Shown: piece by piece, positions 29,505-39,478 of the stretch
Position numbering within the stretch: position 1 is the first letter of the stretch
How the letters are laid out: the number at the start of each line of letters is the position of its first letter
Source: Pseudomonadota bacterium
Lineage (GTDB): Bacteria > Desulfobacterota > Binatia > Binatales > Binataceae
Direction of reading: 5' to 3'
DNA: 64,000 bases
Assembly (NCBI GenBank): GCA_021324755.1
Contig: JAJPIL010000004.1
Span: forward strand, 62,001-126,000
Translations under genes and position numbers: made by a program
Notes under the pieces: generated by a model
The model's database searches: none
Told to the model about the DNA's origin: nothing
The model's input: the letters and a program-made list of their open reading frames with translations, nothing else

Positions 29505-31256
29505 GTGGCTTCGGCGGACCGTAGGCAAGCAAGGACTTGGCTCGCGCCACAGTTTGGCAAGGCGCCCGGTGCGCTGACGCTCGTCGGCGCTGCGATTGTA
29601 CTTTGGCTTTGTTGGCTCCATATGCTCGAGTCAGCCTACGGTTCAACCTATGCGGTCTATATTCCCCTGGACAGTTCGATTTACCAAGAGCTCGACGAGT
29701 TGAACGGCCTCGGCTATCTCGACAGTTACTTGGACGAGATTAAACCGATAACTCGAGTAGAGGCCGCGAGGCTGACGATCGAAGCCCAGCGGAATCTTGA
29801 CGAATCGGGCAAACCCGATCCCTTGGCAAGCGTTCTCATTCGGACGTTACGGCTTCAGCTCAAAGAAGAGATCGGATGGCTTGAGAACAACGACGAGGAC
29901 AAGCAACCGTCGATGATCCATCCGCTGGAGCGGGTCGAGGCTCAGTACATCTATTCGGCCGGTTGGCGGCGTTACTGGCAGACCGGACCGGCAACCTTGG
30001 AGCCCAACGGGCCAATCGGAATCAACGCTTTCGAAGGCACACCACTTCTGCCCAATAACGACGGCTTGCCTACAGGTGCCGGCAGTAACGAAATCGTACG
30101 CGCTTCAGGATGGGCGGGTTTTGGGGGATTTTTGACCGGTTACGCCGAGGGGGCAGTTGCGGGACCGTTTACCAGAGCGCTGGCGAACCAGAACCGCCTC
30201 AATTTACTTGACGGCGAGATTGTGGCGAGCTTGGGAAACTTCGCTCTGTCTTTCGGCCAAGAGGAGGCTTGGTGGAGCGTAGGTCACTTCGGCACTTTGC
30301 CGCTCAGCGATAATGCTCCACCACTAACGGCTATCCGCTTCCAGGATATCCATCCCAGCCGTCTGCCGTGGATATTCCGCTATTTAGGGCCGATGCGCTT
30401 TCAGGTCTTCTTCGGTCAACTAAGCTACCAGCCCCAACCTTACGTGTCACGGCCGTGGTTCGACGGCGAGATCCTAGCCTTCAAACCGCTTCCATACCTT
30501 GAGTTCGGCGTATACCATCAGGTCGACTTCGGCGGTCGCTATAACAACAACTACTCCACGTATGGTTTCTTCGAGCGGCTCATCGGTCTCCCCGGTATCC
30601 ACGTCCCAGGCGCAAACAGCCATTCCAGAGCCGGCTTGTGGGTCAAGGTCTACCTACCCTCGTGGCTCGGCAACGCCCAGCTTTACCAGGGCACGCTCGC
30701 CGAAGATAAACTTTTGGGGTTTTTGCCGTTCGTGCGCATGTCTTATGAAGGCGGCATTTACATTCCGCGGCTTACGCCAGATGGTCTGACCGACCTTAGA
30801 CTGGAATACGCGATCCTCGGACCCGTATATTCGGACTATGCCGACGGCTTGTCGCTCGTATATCAAAATATGCTGATTGGATATCCGTTGGGTCCCAATG
30901 CTTCCGAGATCGATTTCCAGGTAGGCCGCTGGATCAACTACACATACAAGGTCAACGTCGATCTTTTCTACACCACGCAGGCGCCGGGTTACAGTGACCT
31001 GGGCCATCTGTTTTATCCGATCGAGTTTTATCCGTACGGACTCGCTCACGAATACAGTGGTGGTTTTGCGATCGACATCTGGCGTATCGCCCAGCCGATA
31101 AAGCAGCTTGCAGATAGCCTTGGCACTTTGCGCGTAAGGGCGGCCTTCGAGTACGCACGCAACTTGAACTACGCTCCTAACACGACGTCTCTGCGCGGGC
31201 TGCTTCTTGTATCCGGTTCTCTCCGGCCCGCTTACGACAGTTTTGCCTGGCGGTAG
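29505..31256 (+). CDS. Capsule assembly Wzi-like outer-membrane beta-barrel
   Basis: SFGQEEAWWSVGHFGTLPLSDNAPPLTAIRFQDIHPSRLPWIFRYLGPMRFQVFFGQL resembles the Wzi family; follows the Wza-like gene; exact start uncertain. Confidence 0.75.
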   Translation: MASADRRQARTWLAPQFGKAPGALTLVGAAIVLWLCWLHMLESAYGSTYAVYIPLDSSIYQELDELNGLGYLDSYLDEIKPITRVEAARLTIEAQRNLDESGKPDPLASVLIRTLRLQLKEEIGWLENNDEDKQPSMIHPLERVEAQYIYSAGWRRYWQTGPATLEPNGPIGINAFEGTPLLPNNDGLPTGAGSNEIVRASGWAGFGGFLTGYAEGAVAGPFTRALANQNRLNLLDGEIVASLGNFALSFGQEEAWWSVGHFGTLPLSDNAPPLTAIRFQDIHPSRLPWIFRYLGPMRFQVFFGQLSYQPQPYVSRPWFDGEILAFKPLPYLEFGVYHQVDFGGRYNNNYSTYGFFERLIGLPGIHVPGANSHSRAGLWVKVYLPSWLGNAQLYQGTLAEDKLLGFLPFVRMSYEGGIYIPRLTPDGLTDLRLEYAILGPVYSDYADGLSLVYQNMLIGYPLGPNASEIDFQVGRWINYTYKVNVDLFYTTQAPGYSDLGHLFYPIEFYPYGLAHEYSGGFAIDIWRIAQPIKQLADSLGTLRVRAAFEYARNLNYAPNTTSLRGLLLVSGSLRPAYDSFAWR

Positions 31257-31423
31257 TAAAGACGCGCCTGCGCAAAACCAGCGGGAGAACACGCTTTTAG
31301 GGGAGAGCCACGGTGACGAGAAGACTTGCCCGGAGTACCGCTGCGCTCGCCTCTCTGGCATTGGCTGGTGTTGATCACTGACCGCGCTCAAGCTAAACAC
31401 GAATCCTAAGCGGGGGAAGCCAA

Positions 31424-32557
31424 ATGACATCTTCGAAATGGCTTAGAAGCCTATTGGTAGGCGCTTTGTCAGTTTTGGCAAGCGCGATGCCTTTAACTGT
31501 AAGCGCTCAGGACTATTCGATCGGAGTTATCTTTCCGCTTTCGGGACCCAACGTAGTTTACGGTGAGACGTTCTCAAAAGGAGTAGACCTGGCGGTAAAA
31601 AACCTCAACGAGTCAGAGGAGCTACCGCATCGAATAAAGACGCTCTACGAGGATAGCAGGGCTCTGCCTCAACCGGCCATTATCGCCATGAACAAGCTAG
31701 TCAACGTGGAGAACGTCCCTTTCGTTATCAGCGCATTCAGCGGAGTCACAAAAGCGATCGCGCCGATCGCCACTCGGCGCAAGGTGCTGGTGATGAATGG
31801 CGGCGGAGTGAGCCCGGAGCTGGCGGGCTTAAGCCCGTATCTTTTCAACGACATCCCCCTTGTCAACGACGAGATAAGTGCACTTTTGCCTTATGTGACC
31901 TCTAAACTTCATCTGAGACGCATCTCGCTGATATACGTCAACGACCCCTTCGGGCAAGGCGTTTTGGGAGTTTTCTCCGCCCAATGCCCTAAGCTTGGAT
32001 GCGAAGCCATACCGATTAGTATCAGTCCGACTGCCAGCGACTTTCAGGCTGAGGTAGCGAAGATTCGCAGCGCGAAGTCCGACGCGGTGTTTATCGCGTC
32101 TTACGGCCAGCAACAAAACGTGATTCTCAAGCAGCTTCGCGACGGAGGGATTAATGCTCAGTTGCTGAGCTACTCTGGAATAGACCTTCCCGATACTTTG
32201 CGCCTGCCAGCCGCGCAGGGTCTCATCTTTACCGTAGAAAATGTCGACCTCGGTTCCGACGACCCCATAACAAAAAAGTTCAACGAGAGCTTTCGCGCCG
32301 TTTACCACTCGGAGCCAAGCTTTTACCAAGTTAACTACTACAATGCGGTGGTTCTTTTCGCGGCTTGCGTAAAGCGTCTGGTAGCCAAAAACCAGCCGGT
32401 TACGGGGGAAAATCTTTTGCAGGCGCTGCGCGAGATCAAAACGTTCAACGTAGTCGGGGGCACAGTAAGCTTTCAGCCTAACGGGACCGTGCGCCAGGCT
32501 ATTCAAATCATGAAAGTGGTCGACGGCCAGCCCCAGCCGCTCGCCGTGGTGAAATAA
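31424..32557 (+). CDS. Branched-chain amino acid-type ABC transporter substrate-binding protein (LivK-like)
   Basis: Sec signal; IGVIFPLSGPNVVYGETFSKGVDLAV periplasmic-binding type 1 fold; heads a liv operon. Confidence 0.9.
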   Translation: MTSSKWLRSLLVGALSVLASAMPLTVSAQDYSIGVIFPLSGPNVVYGETFSKGVDLAVKNLNESEELPHRIKTLYEDSRALPQPAIIAMNKLVNVENVPFVISAFSGVTKAIAPIATRRKVLVMNGGGVSPELAGLSPYLFNDIPLVNDEISALLPYVTSKLHLRRISLIYVNDPFGQGVLGVFSAQCPKLGCEAIPISISPTASDFQAEVAKIRSAKSDAVFIASYGQQQNVILKQLRDGGINAQLLSYSGIDLPDTLRLPAAQGLIFTVENVDLGSDDPITKKFNESFRAVYHSEPSFYQVNYYNAVVLFAACVKRLVAKNQPVTGENLLQALREIKTFNVVGGTVSFQPNGTVRQAIQIMKVVDGQPQPLAVVK

Positions 32558-32639
32558 AAGACGCCCGAACGCAAAGCCGAGCAACTGGTCGAACTCGTCT
32601 CGTGATCGAGCAGCCAAAAGCCTTGCCAGGCGATCGGAT

Positions 32640-33518
32640 TTGGCGATGGAGCTCTTGATCCAGTTGGCACTCAACGGTCTTGCTTTAGGGGCGCTTTACG
32701 CTTTGATGGCGGTCGGGTTTGCGTTAATCTTCGGCACCACCAAGATTTTCCATTTCGCCCACGGAGCGACCTTTGTTTTGGCGGCTTATACGTATTACGC
32801 AGCCGTGTCCGAAGCTGGGCTTCCGGTGGCTTTTGCGCTTGGGTTGTGCGCGGCCGTTGCGCTTGGCTTTGGCTTGGCGTGCGAGCGCTTTGTCTATCGC
32901 CCAATGCTACGCTCCGAATCGGCGAGCCTTACCATCTTTGTCGCTTCCTTTGGCCTTTTCATCGCCGCAGAAAACGCCGTAATCCTCGTTTTCGGCAGCA
33001 GCTATCACACTCTGGAGTCGCGTCTCAGCCGAGCGTTGCAACTGGGGCCTTTCGCTATCTCGCCTGTCGGTCTTTGCGCGATCGTGGCGTCGGCAACGAT
33101 CCTGGGCGCCCTCGAGTTTTTTCTCGCGCGCACCTACACAGGAGCGGCACTGCGCGCGATGGCGGACAACCCGGAATTGGTACGCATGATCGGTTTGAAC
33201 CGATATTATTACGCGAAGGTCGCTTTTGCCGTGGGGTCGCTGATGGTGGTTCCGGCAGCGGTGCTAAGCGTCTATTTGTCCGGGCTTTCGCCCCAGTCTG
33301 GAGCATGGATAACGTTAGTGGCGATCGCGTCAACTATCGTCGGTGGCGTCGGCAGCCTGTACGGCGCCGCCCTTGGAGGCATCGTGTTGGGCGTGGCTCA
33401 AAACGTTGGCATCTGGCGCTTACCAGCTAGCTGGGGCGAAGGGATCGCCTTCGGCGTTCTTCTGCTGTTTTTGCTGTTCCGTCCGACCGGCCTGATCCAC
33501 GTTTTCGAACGGCGATGA
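32640..33518 (+). CDS. livH: Branched-chain amino acid ABC transporter permease (LivH-like)
   Basis: LNGLALGALYALMAVGFALIFGTTKIFHFAHGATF. Confidence 0.92.
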   Translation: MAMELLIQLALNGLALGALYALMAVGFALIFGTTKIFHFAHGATFVLAAYTYYAAVSEAGLPVAFALGLCAAVALGFGLACERFVYRPMLRSESASLTIFVASFGLFIAAENAVILVFGSSYHTLESRLSRALQLGPFAISPVGLCAIVASATILGALEFFLARTYTGAALRAMADNPELVRMIGLNRYYYAKVAFAVGSLMVVPAAVLSVYLSGLSPQSGAWITLVAIASTIVGGVGSLYGAALGGIVLGVAQNVGIWRLPASWGEGIAFGVLLLFLLFRPTGLIHVFERR

Positions 33519-34441
33519 TCTCCTACCTCGAGAGTCTTCTAATTTTTACCGCTCTGGCGATCATACTTGCCTCATCGCTTAACCTCGTTCTCGGCTACGG
33601 CGGAATGTTCTCGGTCGCGCACGCGGTCTTTTATGGTGTAGGCGCTTACACGGCAAGTCTTCTTGCACTCCATCTTAGCAACTCCTTGGTGCTCTCGATC
33701 CTGTGCGCGATCATTACAGGCGGTCTTGCCGGGCTTCTCCTTGCAGTACCTGCCCTACGGGTCAAAGAAGAGTACTTTGTCGTCGCGTCGCTGGGGTTTC
33801 AGATTATAGCATCGACCGTGTTCAATCAGTGGGACGCCGTGACTGGAGGAATCGGCGGCCTTACTGGAATTCCGCCAGCTTCGCTCTTCGGCTACGAAAT
33901 CGATAGCTACGGCGCACACCTTGTGGTGACCTCGCTTCTCGCCGCCGCCGTACTGGCGATAGTGGCAGCGCTTATGCGGTCAAGCTTCGGGCGAGCCCTC
34001 AGAGCGCTGCGCGACGACGAGCAAGCGCTTAGCTCTTTGGGGCGTAATCCAACACATCTGCGGCTTGTTACGGTAGCTCTGTCAGCGATGATCGCTTCGG
34101 TAGCCGGCGTGCTTTACGCATACTTCACTTCCTTTGTGAACCCCGAAAGCTTTACGCTTGACGAGTCGGTGATGATGATGGTCATGGTGATTATTGGCGG
34201 AGCGGGCACCGTATGGGGACCCCCGTTAGGTGCCGCTTTCGTAACTATCTTTCCTGCATTGCTGAGCTTCCTGAAGCTACCCAGCAGCCTGCTCGGACCG
34301 GTTCAACGTCTTACTTACGGGGTGATCATGACGCTCTTGATGATCTACGAACCTGCCGGAATCGTGGGCCTGCTTAGATGGGTCCGCCGAAGGCAAATAA
34401 TTTTGAACGGCATCAATGGCTCGAACCGCGCCGCTGCTTGA
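33515..34441 (+). CDS. livM: Branched-chain amino acid ABC transporter permease (LivM-like)
   Basis: SLNLVLGYGGMFSVAHAVFYGVGAYT; overlaps the livH stop. Confidence 0.92.
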   Translation: MISYLESLLIFTALAIILASSLNLVLGYGGMFSVAHAVFYGVGAYTASLLALHLSNSLVLSILCAIITGGLAGLLLAVPALRVKEEYFVVASLGFQIIASTVFNQWDAVTGGIGGLTGIPPASLFGYEIDSYGAHLVVTSLLAAAVLAIVAALMRSSFGRALRALRDDEQALSSLGRNPTHLRLVTVALSAMIASVAGVLYAYFTSFVNPESFTLDESVMMMVMVIIGGAGTVWGPPLGAAFVTIFPALLSFLKLPSSLLGPVQRLTYGVIMTLLMIYEPAGIVGLLRWVRRRQIILNGINGSNRAAA

Positions 34442-35150
34442 ATTGATCGGCCTTTCGAAGTCCTTCGGCGGCGTCAAGGCCATCGACGACCTTTCCCTCG
34501 TTATCGCCGACAGCGGCGTTACCTCGCTCGTCGGTCCTAACGGCGCGGGCAAGACCACTCTCTTCAATCTCATAACTGGTTTCCTCGTACCCGATCGGGG
34601 CCGAATAATGCTGAGGGGTCGAGATATTACGCGATTACCTCCGTACAAGGTGGCGCGCGCCGGAGTCGCGCGCACTTTCCAGAATCTTCGTTTGTTCCCC
34701 ACTCTGACTGTTTTCGAAAATGTGGCCGTGGCCTGCGAAGCCTCGGACATTACCCTGTCTGAGAAAAACGTTTCAAAGCTCGTTGATTCAACGCTAGAAC
34801 GCGTAGGCTTGCTCGCGCGCCGCGACGTGCGCGTGGCCGACCTTTCCTTCGCCGAACAAAAGTTCGTAAGCCTTGCGCGAGCGATCGTTAGACCGGCGAA
34901 TCTTCTCTTGCTGGATGAGCCAGCAGCTGGCCTCGACGGCCGTGCTCTGGAGCGATTCCATCAGATCGTGCGGTCGCTTGCCGCCGAAGGACGTAGCGTG
35001 CTTCTAATTGAGCATAATTTGGACACCGTACGAGGAATTTCCGATTCGGTCGCTTTTCTCGACCAAGGACGGCTGATTGCAACTGGCACGCCCGGTGAAA
35101 TATTCGCCATGGAAGAGCTGGCGGCGCTGTACTTCGGTGACGATCGATGA
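34416..35150 (+). CDS. livG: ABC transporter ATP-binding protein (LivG-like)
   Basis: Walker A GPNGAGKTT; LSFAEQKFVSLARA; LLLLDEPAAGLD. Confidence 0.92.
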   Translation: MARTAPLLELIGLSKSFGGVKAIDDLSLVIADSGVTSLVGPNGAGKTTLFNLITGFLVPDRGRIMLRGRDITRLPPYKVARAGVARTFQNLRLFPTLTVFENVAVACEASDITLSEKNVSKLVDSTLERVGLLARRDVRVADLSFAEQKFVSLARAIVRPANLLLLDEPAAGLDGRALERFHQIVRSLAAEGRSVLLIEHNLDTVRGISDSVAFLDQGRLIATGTPGEIFAMEELAALYFGDDR

Positions 35151-35863
35151 CCTCTCTTCTGGAAATCGAAGGCCTTGCGGTAAGCTACGGCGGGTTTAAG
35201 GTTTTGGACGACGTTTCGTTGCACGTCTCCGCCAAAGAGATCGTAGCGCTCTTCGGACACAACGGGGCAGGAAAATCTAGCCTGATGAAAGCCGTATTGG
35301 GTCTGACACCGAGCGCGCGCGGGCAAATAAAATTTCGCGGCAGACAGATAACCGGCGCTTCCACCCAGTACCTGACCAGCCTTGGTATCGCGATGGTGCC
35401 GCAGGGTCTGGGAGTTTTTCCCAACCTGACAGTGTGGGAAAACCTAAAACTCGGCATGCTCGCAGCTAACGTCAGAGCTGAGAGCGACGAGGGTCAGAAG
35501 CGCTTGCAACGTGTGTTCAAACACCTGCCGTTATTGAAAGAAAGAATCAACGATAAGGCAGGCCGGCTTTCGGGTGGACAACAGCAGATGGTCAGCATCG
35601 GTCGCGCGCTTGCCGCGGCTCCGTCGCTACTGCTGATGGACGAACCGTCGATTGGACTCTCGCCGCGAGTTGTACACGAGGTTATGGAGCTTGTGCGACG
35701 GCTGCGAGACGAAACTGGGGTCGGAGTTTTGCTGGTGGAGCAGAACGTGCGTCAGGCTCTTAAAATTGCAGAGAGAGTTTATGTTATGAAAGCCGGCAAA
35801 ATTATCCTGGAAACCACACCAGAAAAGTTGACTGACCTAAAAAGCCTATGGGAGCTTTTCTGA
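35147..35863 (+). CDS. livF: ABC transporter ATP-binding protein (LivF-like)
   Basis: GHNGAGKSS; LSGGQQQMVSIGRALAAAPSLLLMDEPSIGLSP. Confidence 0.93.
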   Translation: MTSLLEIEGLAVSYGGFKVLDDVSLHVSAKEIVALFGHNGAGKSSLMKAVLGLTPSARGQIKFRGRQITGASTQYLTSLGIAMVPQGLGVFPNLTVWENLKLGMLAANVRAESDEGQKRLQRVFKHLPLLKERINDKAGRLSGGQQQMVSIGRALAAAPSLLLMDEPSIGLSPRVVHEVMELVRRLRDETGVGVLLVEQNVRQALKIAERVYVMKAGKIILETTPEKLTDLKSLWELF

Positions 35864-36100
35864 AACGCCGCCAACTCATGCCAGTAACCCTACCACGAGC
35901 CGGCCAAGCTGTCTGGCAGCGAGGCGGGAAAGTTTTACCGGCAGCCCCAAGACAATCGTTTAGTTCGCCTCTGCCGTCGATGAACCACTTAAATCAGCGT
36001 TGCTGCTTGGTGGGCAACCTGATTTTGTCGGAAATTCTCTGGTTACCATTTCTCACTCGCCGAGAGAGGACAGCCTCAACGCCAAGGTGAAGCAGGTATC

Positions 36101-36742
36101 GTGAAATCGCTGGACTTAGATCGTATCGCCTTGAGCAAACGCGCTACATCCAACCTTACGGAGGATCCGATCCGACGCTTCGCGAATTTGTTCGCCAGGG
36201 CTTGCCGCGCGCAAGTGCCACAGCCCGAAGCGATGGCACTTGCGACCGCCGACCGCCAAGGGCGCGTAAGCGTTCGCTTTGTTCTGCTTAAATCGGTCGA
36301 CCAGCGCGGGTTCGTTTTTTACACCGACCTTCGCAGCCTCAAGGGACGGCAACTTCGACAAAATCCCCACGCCGCGCTGGTATTCTACTGGCAACCGCTC
36401 AGAGTCCAGGTTAGGGTGGAAGGGACAGTCGAACTTGTCTCGGACGAAGAAGCGGACGCCTACTGGGCAACACGCCCGCGCGAAAGCCGAATAGGGGCAA
36501 GCGTGTCGCGCCAAAGCCATCCGCTCAGTTCGCGCGAACTTCTGCTCAATGAATTTCGAAACGCGCGGGAGAAATTCAAAGGCAAAGACGTACCTCGACC
36601 GCCCTACTGGAGCGGTTTTCGAGTTGTTCCCGAGCGGATCGAATTCTGGTCTTATCGATCCTATCGTTTGCACCATCGCGAGCTTTACCTGAAAAACCGG
36701 GGAAAACGCGGCGGGTGGAGCAAGATGCTTCTCTATCCCTAG
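36101..36742 (+). CDS. pdxH: Pyridoxamine 5'-phosphate oxidase
   Basis: RFVLLKSVDQRGFVFYTDLRSLKGRQL, SRIGASVSRQSHPLSSRELL, RPPYWSGFRVVPERIEFW, C-terminal W-KMLLYP. Confidence 0.95.
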   Translation: MKSLDLDRIALSKRATSNLTEDPIRRFANLFARACRAQVPQPEAMALATADRQGRVSVRFVLLKSVDQRGFVFYTDLRSLKGRQLRQNPHAALVFYWQPLRVQVRVEGTVELVSDEEADAYWATRPRESRIGASVSRQSHPLSSRELLLNEFRNAREKFKGKDVPRPPYWSGFRVVPERIEFWSYRSYRLHHRELYLKNRGKRGGWSKMLLYP

Positions 36743-37141
36743 GAAGGCATCGCCAGATTTAAGCAACTAGACTTTTTCACGCCGATCACGTGGAAGCGAC
36801 TTTGACCAAAATCGCAATCAATCCAGGACCGCTCGGTATTTTTCGAGCGATCTCGCATAAGGCCGGTCTCTCGGATCACGTAAACGGGATGAGCCAAACG
36901 CATTGGGCGCGGACAGTACGTCTTTGAAAGCGTCTCCGTAAGGGAAAGTAACGAACAGATAGCAGCAGACACGACCTTGAGCGAATATTGTTTTTGCTTT
37001 TGAGCGCTTCGCAAAACTGTTACGCTTTCAACGAAGACAGGCTTTATGCTCGGCGATAAAGCGCACAATCGTTTCCCTGCGCCAGCAAAACTCGCAGAAT
37101 AAAGGAAAAGGCAGACCATCAGCTCTGGGGGAGATAAAACG

Positions 37142-37783
37142 ATGAAGTTGTACAGCTTTTTTCGCTCCTCGGCCGCTTATCGCGTAAGGATAGCGCTCAA
37201 CCTCAAGGGGCTCGATTACGAGTATATCAGTGTCAACTTAGCGAAGGGCGAAGCAAAAGGACCGCAGTATAAGGGGGCGGTAAATCCGCAGGGGCTTGTT
37301 CCCGCGCTTGAAGCGGACGGCTTGCTGATTCCGCAATCGATGGCGATTTGCGCCTATCTCGACGAAATCAAACCCGAGCCACCGCTGTTGCCTCCAGACC
37401 CCGCAGGGCGAGCCCGAGTCCGTTCGATCGCGTTTTTTATCGCCTGCGACATCCATCCGCTAAACAACCTTCGCGTGCTCAACTATCTGACCGACACGCT
37501 TAAGGTCACGGAGGAGCAGCGCCTGACATGGTACCACCACTGGATCAAGGAGGGCTTTGCAAGCCTTGAGACGATGCTTTCGCGAGATAAAGCGACCGGC
37601 AAATTCTGCCACGGCGACACACCGACCCTGGCTGACGTCTGTTTAGTGCCCCAGGTTTACAACGCCCACCGGTTCAAGGTAGACATGACACCCTTTCCCA
37701 CGTTGCAGCGAATTTACGAGACTTGCTTGACTCTGCCAGCCTTTGACAAGGCGCGTCCGGAGAACCAGCCCGACGCTGCATAG
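37142..37783 (+). CDS. maiA: Maleylacetoacetate isomerase (zeta-class GST)
   Basis: KLYSFFRSSAAYRVRIALNLKGLDYEYISVNL, NPQGLVPALEADG, C-terminal DTPTLADVCLVPQVYNAHRF. Confidence 0.93.
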   Translation: MKLYSFFRSSAAYRVRIALNLKGLDYEYISVNLAKGEAKGPQYKGAVNPQGLVPALEADGLLIPQSMAICAYLDEIKPEPPLLPPDPAGRARVRSIAFFIACDIHPLNNLRVLNYLTDTLKVTEEQRLTWYHHWIKEGFASLETMLSRDKATGKFCHGDTPTLADVCLVPQVYNAHRFKVDMTPFPTLQRIYETCLTLPAFDKARPENQPDAA

Positions 37784-37987
37784 CAACATCACCGTTTAGC
37801 ATCGTTGCTTTCCTACCAGCGTCGGCCAAGGCTCGCTGCTCAATTGGGGGTCGGAACCTCTGCCTTTACCAACCGCGGTCTGGTGCCACGTCTGCACTGT
37901 GGGACCATCTTGTCGACGCGACGTCGTCGCACAAGCCTTGGATAGCGCATTTGCTGGATGGCGTCTTGTTGGGCGAGAAGCTCCTGT

Positions 37988-38686
37988 TCAACCCACGAGA
38001 TAGCGATGTGCCAATTCCTCGGTCAGATCCTTTATGTTGCCTTTTGCCACGATGCGGCCAGTGTCGAGAATGGCGAAGCGATTGGCCACGTAACGCACGA
38101 AGTCAAGGTTCTGCTCTACCAGTAGGACAGTGCAATGGCGCTCGCGGGGAATTCGGTTGATAATCTGGTCGATTTCTTCAACGACCGAAGGCTGCAATCC
38201 CTCGGTCGGTTCGTCCATAAGCAGCAGTTGCGGTTCCTGGACGAGCGCTCGCGCGATCGCCAGTTGCTGCTGTTGGCCACCTGACAGAACGCCGCCCTTT
38301 TTATCCAACAACGGGCGCAGAGCAGGAAAGTACTCGAACACCAAATCGGGTACTTTGTCGTGTTTGCGTCCCTTACCAATAAGGGCGACAAAAATATTCT
38401 CAGCCACCGTGATGTCCGGGATGATTTCCCGGCCTTGCGGGACGTATGACACGCCCAAGCGAGTGCGCTCGTGGGGTTTGAGTCGCGTTATATCGGTTTC
38501 GTCCAGGAAAATCGCACCCCGCCGGGGTGGATTGATTCCCGTTATACTGCGCAAAAGCGTGGTTTTCCCAGCGCCGTTGCGACCCAATACGGCGAACACC
38601 TCGCCCTCACCTACTTCTAATGAAACCCCGTGCAGAATATGACTGGTGCCGTAGAAGGTATCGATCGAGCTGACGCGAAGTTTCAC
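37988..38686 (-). CDS. urtE: Urea/short-chain amide ABC transporter ATP-binding protein (UrtE-like)
   Basis: LGRNGAGKTTLLRSITGI; LSGGQQQQLAIARALVQEPQLLLMDEPTEGLQPSVVEEI (UrtE-like). Confidence 0.9.
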   Translation of the reverse strand: MKLRVSSIDTFYGTSHILHGVSLEVGEGEVFAVLGRNGAGKTTLLRSITGINPPRRGAIFLDETDITRLKPHERTRLGVSYVPQGREIIPDITVAENIFVALIGKGRKHDKVPDLVFEYFPALRPLLDKKGGVLSGGQQQQLAIARALVQEPQLLLMDEPTEGLQPSVVEEIDQIINRIPRERHCTVLLVEQNLDFVRYVANRFAILDTGRIVAKGNIKDLTEELAHRYLVG

Positions 38687-39429
38687 TGAGGCCTCCTTTT
38701 TCCGAGGTACACTTCGCGCACCGCGGGATTGTTCATCACCTCAGCTAGTGTTCCCTCAGCCAAGCGTTGCCCTTGATGAAGGACGGTAACGCGCTTAGCG
38801 ATTTGGCGCACAATGTGCATGTCATGCTCCACTAGCAGCACCGTGCGACTGCGAGCGATCCTTTCAATCAGCTCCGCGGTCCTGCGCTTGCCTTCTTCGC
38901 TCATCCCAGTGGTTGGCTCGTCCAACAACAGCAGCTTTGGATCGGAGGCGATCAGCATCGCGAGCTCCAGCCACTGGCGCTCGCCGTGCGACAACGTATC
39001 CGCCGGTTCATTCGCCTTATCCGCCAAACCCACAAACTCGAGAGCCTCCCAAATACGATCCGAGTCTTCTGCGCTAAGCGTTTGAAACAGCGTAGAAAAG
39101 ACTTTGCGTCGGCCCTTGAGAGAAACCATTACGTTGTCGAACACGCTTAGCGTTTCAAAGAGATTAGGCACCTGAAACTTTCGTCCGATCCCTTTCTGAA
39201 ATATCGCATCTGGCGGCCATCCGGTGATGTCCTGGCCGGCAAAACTGATCGAGCCAGCATAAGGCTTGTATTGACCCGTGATCATGCATATGAGTGTTGT
39301 TTTGCCCGCGCCGTTCGGGCCCAGCAGAACGCGTAGTTCGTTTTCTTCGATACTGAAGTCAAGGTTTTCAAGAATGGTGTAGCCTGACACTTTGACGGTC
39401 AGGCCCTTAACATCGAGCAGGCTCGCCAT
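38683..39429 (-). CDS. urtD: Urea/short-chain amide ABC transporter ATP-binding protein (UrtD-like)
   Basis: GPNGAGKTTLICMITGQYKP; LSHGERQWLELAMLIASDPKLLLLDEPTTGM. Confidence 0.92.
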   Translation of the reverse strand: MASLLDVKGLTVKVSGYTILENLDFSIEENELRVLLGPNGAGKTTLICMITGQYKPYAGSISFAGQDITGWPPDAIFQKGIGRKFQVPNLFETLSVFDNVMVSLKGRRKVFSTLFQTLSAEDSDRIWEALEFVGLADKANEPADTLSHGERQWLELAMLIASDPKLLLLDEPTTGMSEEGKRRTAELIERIARSRTVLLVEHDMHIVRQIAKRVTVLHQGQRLAEGTLAEVMNNPAVREVYLGKRRPQ

Positions 39430-39478
39430 GACTATGCCTTCGCCTTGGTCGAAAAATTCTTCCGCCGCAATCGCGCTT

